Below, in pieces: positions 6,180-7,515 of a DNA stretch of 7,515 bases. The notes under the pieces are model-generated. The model worked only from the letters and a program-made list of their open reading frames with translations, was not told the DNA's origin and made no database searches. The translations under genes were made by a program, and so were the position numbers. The DNA comes from CAZTKP01 sp964614215 (lineage in GTDB: Bacteria > UBP6 > UBA1177): assembly GCA_964614215.1 (NCBI GenBank), contig CAZTKP010000126.1:1-7515 (forward strand), written 5' to 3'. Each line of letters opens with the position of its first letter. The first letter of the stretch is position 1.

Positions 6180-6184
6180 GGAGG
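6180..6184 (+). promoter_or_regulatory. Ribosome-binding site that sets the start of the Lys-rich gene
   Basis: GGAGG lies five bases before ATG 6190. The in-frame TTG at 6151 is rejected because it has no such site and would put a charged, non-signal segment ahead of MRRISAIILTV. Confidence 0.75.
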
Positions 6185-6189
6185 CTGTC

Positions 6190-6519
6190 ATGAGACGTAT
6201 CAGCGCAATCATTTTAACCGTTTTTATCTTTTCTTCATTTATCTATGCTGAAGAACCTGTAAAATCACAGAAAAAGGAACAGATAAAAAAACAGACGGAA
6301 ACAAAAGACGGAAATCTTGAGAAAAAGCAGATCAAGAAACAGGAAAAGAAACAGATCAAAACTCAGAAAAAAGAACAGAAAAAGGTTCAGAAGACGCAGC
6401 AGAAAAAACTGATGAAGAAAGAAATGAAAGCCGAAAAGAAAGAGCAGAAAAAAGAAAAGAAGAGACTGAATAAAGAGCGCAAATCTTCAGGCTTAAAGGG
6501 AAAAACCTCAAAAAAGTAA
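6190..6519 (+). CDS. Second small secreted Lys-rich polycationic protein
   Basis: The 109-residue product has a Sec signal (MRRISAIILTVFIFSSFIYA, cleavage before EE). The mature part is 89 residues with about 35 Lys, 2 Arg, many Gln and 13 acidic residues. It consists of imperfect repeats of the KKEQ / KKQ / KKxQ type, probably one long charged helix or coiled coil. Its composition, size and signal peptide resemble the product at 4880, which suggests related roles, but low complexity prevents a homology claim. It stands alone between intergenic regions of 85 and 84 bases and has its own ECF-type promoter. The function is unknown. An exported, strongly basic helix could bind polyanions such as lipopolysaccharide, surface polysaccharide or the acidic lipoproteins nearby; that is inference. 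Confidence 0.75.
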   Translation: MRRISAIILTVFIFSSFIYAEEPVKSQKKEQIKKQTETKDGNLEKKQIKKQEKKQIKTQKKEQKKVQKTQQKKLMKKEMKAEKKEQKKEKKRLNKERKSSGLKGKTSKK

Positions 6520-6536
6520 AAATTTTTCATTCCTAC

Positions 6537-6562
6537 GGAACAAATCTTTTTCCATCTCGTCT
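6537..6562 (+). promoter_or_regulatory. ECF-type promoter upstream of the Asp-rich lipoprotein gene
   Basis: GGAACAAA (6537-6544) is followed by TCGTCT (6557-6562), with 16 bases between GGAAC and CGTC. It shares GGAACAAA and TCGTC exactly with the site at 6109. The predicted start near 6569 gives a leader of about 35 bases to ATG 6604. Confidence 0.6.
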
Positions 6563-6591
6563 CACAATGAAAAGGTTCATTTGTTATTAAC

Positions 6592-6599
6592 TAGGAGGT
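6592..6599 (+). promoter_or_regulatory. Extended Shine-Dalgarno of the Asp-rich lipoprotein gene
   Basis: TAGGAGGT is complementary to almost the whole anti-Shine-Dalgarno sequence and sits four bases before ATG 6604. It is the longest such site in the window, suggesting strong translation once the gene is transcribed. Confidence 0.75.
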
Positions 6600-6603
6600 T
6601 ATT

Positions 6604-7332
6604 ATGAAAAAACTCTTTCTTATCTTTTTTGTAATGTTTTTTGCTGTACTTTCCTTTTCGTGTTCAGACGAAAGTACCAAGGTTGACGACGAGAACACTG
6701 ACACTTGGGATCAGACTGCCGATGACAATCAGGAAACTCAGGATGACAACCAGACTTTTGAAGACAATCAGACCACACCGGATGACAGCCAGACCACACC
6801 GGATGACAGCCAGACAACCAATGATGACAATCAGACAACCCCGGATAATGAGGTTGATGATGATACTGTCACAGACAAAGAGGTCTCTGATGATGATACC
6901 GTTGTAACAGATGAAGATCCTGATGAAGTAGTTCCCGATACTGATGAAGAGATCCATGGAAACGATAAAGGCAACGAGGACAACGATCTTGATATTGAAA
7001 TTACCGACGAAGACACAGAACATGTTGAAGTTGAATGTCCGGCAGGAACCGTGGGTCTTGCAATAAAGACTTTTTACAACGATGGAACTGACAATGTTAC
7101 CGGTGGAGGAACTGTTACCAGAAATCCGGCAGGAGATCCAACTGAAGATTCTGAACTTACCTGTTACAGTCTCAACGCGACTGTTTCACTTACAGTAGTT
7201 CCTGACACGGGATTTGACTTTTCAAAATGGAAAGGAAGCGGATCTTCCTCAGTTACAGGAACTTATCCAAATTTTTCTGTTACTCTCGGAACTGAAAAAG
7301 TGACATTAAGAGCTGAATTTGCTCCGCAGTAG
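6604..7332 (+). CDS. Asp-rich lipoprotein with InlB-B-repeat-like C-terminal domain
   Basis: The 242 residues begin with a lipoprotein-type signal (MKKLFLIFFVMFFAVLSFSC, Cys20). The lipobox SFSC is atypical, with Ser at -3, but the acidic segment right after Cys is common in surface lipoproteins. Residues 21-140 are a disordered Asp/Thr/Asn/Gln-rich stalk that includes a seven-residue repeat (DDNQTTP-like, about 40-80). Residues about 143-240 form a compact domain with GGGTVTRNPAG, a VSLTVVPDTGFDFSKWKGSG segment and a closing VTLRAEF. This follows the divergent InlB B-repeat (Flg_new_2) pattern of GxVTxxP, VxLTAxPxxGYxFxxW and VTAxF. Cys145 and Cys187 may form a disulfide. Likely a surface-exposed lipoprotein; ligand unknown. 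The preceding ECF-type promoter suggests sigma control. Confidence 0.85.
   Translation: MKKLFLIFFVMFFAVLSFSCSDESTKVDDENTDTWDQTADDNQETQDDNQTFEDNQTTPDDSQTTPDDSQTTNDDNQTTPDNEVDDDTVTDKEVSDDDTVVTDEDPDEVVPDTDEEIHGNDKGNEDNDLDIEITDEDTEHVEVECPAGTVGLAIKTFYNDGTDNVTGGGTVTRNPAGDPTEDSELTCYSLNATVSLTVVPDTGFDFSKWKGSGSSSVTGTYPNFSVTLGTEKVTLRAEFAPQ
6730..6852 (+). repeat. 21-base tandem repeat coding for a seven-residue acidic unit
   Basis: Six units of 21, 18, 21, 21, 21 and 21 bases begin with CAG at 6730, 6751, 6769, 6790, 6811 and 6832. The third and fourth (CAGACCACACCGGATGACAGC) are identical at all 21 bases; the others are degenerate and the second is one codon shorter. They encode Q-T-T-P-D-D-S/N type units in the lipoprotein stalk. 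The perfect pair implies recent duplication, so unit number may vary between strains. Confidence 0.85.
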
Positions 7333-7334
7333 AA

Positions 7335-7358
7335 TTATTCGATTATCTCACCTACCAT
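7335..7358 (-). CDS. Possible seven-codon leader ORF behind a good ribosome-binding site
   Basis: Behind the antisense promoter, GGAGG (7368-7364) lies five bases before an ATG at 7358-7356. The frame reads MVGEIIE and stops at 7335. The order promoter, ribosome-binding site, start is right for expression, but the peptide is too short to recognise. It could be a leader peptide, the remnant of a decayed gene whose body was replaced by the lipoprotein gene's 3' end, or chance. No function is proposed. Confidence 0.2.
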   Translation of the reverse strand: MVGEIIE

Positions 7359-7397
7359 AATATCCTCCACCAGTAGTTAAATGAAAAAACCTGAGAA

Positions 7398-7426
7398 ATT
7401 ATAGAGTTTCTAAGATTTCAGTTCAA
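7398..7426 (-). promoter_or_regulatory. Strong sigma70-type promoter pointing antisense to the lipoprotein gene
   Basis: On the minus strand, TTGAAC (7426-7421), exactly 17 bases and a perfect TATAAT (7403-7398) form the best sigma70 promoter in the window. A start near 7391 would transcribe leftwards through 7368-7335 and into the 3' end of the Asp-rich lipoprotein gene as antisense RNA. Confidence 0.5.
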
Positions 7427-7515
7427 GAATTATTTTTTAAATGAACATTTTTCACGCAGCGGCTCTCAGTTTATCCATTTATATTTATTTTCTTCCTCTT
7501 TGTTTGTGCTCTAAT

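Larger units (their letters stand above)
7333..7515. other. Intergenic tail with no convincing gene
   Basis: This 183-base AT-rich stretch follows the lipoprotein stop. I found no strong hairpin plus T-run terminator: AGAAA/TTTCT at 7395-7412 is a five-pair stem not directly followed by a T-run. The notable contents are a minus-strand promoter with a ribosome-binding site and a seven-codon frame, and an open plus-strand frame from ATG 7441 to the window edge without a ribosome-binding site. Confidence 0.6.

Noticed and set aside
6517..6532. TAAAAATTTTTC palindrome after the second Lys-rich gene as a terminator
   Set aside because: The stem is only A-T pairs without a loop or GC core; an intrinsic terminator is not supported.
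6641..7023. Several frames on both strands across the Asp-rich lipoprotein (for example 6664-7023 minus)
   Set aside because: They are shadows of the acidic low-complexity repeat, with Ile/Val- or Ser-rich translations and no ribosome-binding sites.
7441..7515. Open plus-strand frame from ATG 7441 to the edge, starting MNIFHAAALSLSIYIYFL, possibly a signal peptide
   Set aside because: It has no ribosome-binding site (upstream is attattttttaa), no promoter, and only 25 codons before the window ends. It could be a real gene start, but the sequence here cannot support it.

Overview
The window reads as chromosomal DNA of an AT-leaning Gram-negative (diderm) bacterium. The evidence is an outer-membrane beta-barrel protein ending in a C-terminal Phe, two Asp-rich secreted lipoproteins, and several Sec signal peptides. 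A large VWA/calcium-repeat lipoprotein together with acidic low-complexity lipoproteins resembles Myxococcota-like or other deltaproteobacterial-type lineages. That placement is only an impression, because nothing here fixes the taxonomy. I see no rRNA, tRNA, CRISPR array, transposase, integrase or phage gene.

Layout. Positions 1-1849 (minus strand) hold the N-terminal 616 residues of a lipoprotein with about a dozen DxDxDG calcium-binding repeats followed by a von Willebrand factor A domain; its C-terminus lies outside the window. A 142-base divergent spacer (1850-1991) carries a promoter candidate for each direction. From 1992 rightwards runs a tight plus-strand gene string: a two-domain sulfurtransferase interrupted by a 100-N assembly gap, phosphopentomutase (deoB), an ECF sigma factor, a one-TM putative anti-sigma factor, a small secreted Lys-rich protein, and an outer-membrane beta-barrel protein. 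Gaps between these genes are at most 32 bases, and the last two junctions overlap. Two further monocistronic-looking genes follow: a second secreted Lys-rich protein (6190-6519) and an Asp-rich lipoprotein with an InlB-B-repeat-like C-terminal domain (6604-7332). The last 183 bases (7333-7515) contain a good antisense promoter but no convincing gene.

How it may work together. The two genes after the operon are each preceded by nearly the same non-sigma70 promoter, GGAACAAA-N12/13-TCGTC, which has the form of an ECF promoter. The ECF sigma/anti-sigma pair sits about 2 kb upstream. The simplest reading is a local envelope regulon: the sigma factor, held by the membrane anti-sigma factor, switches on genes for secreted polycationic proteins and a polyanionic lipoprotein. 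The sulfurtransferase and DeoB are housekeeping enzymes and probably just share the transcript. The sigma-to-promoter link and the idea of charge-complementary envelope partners are inference.
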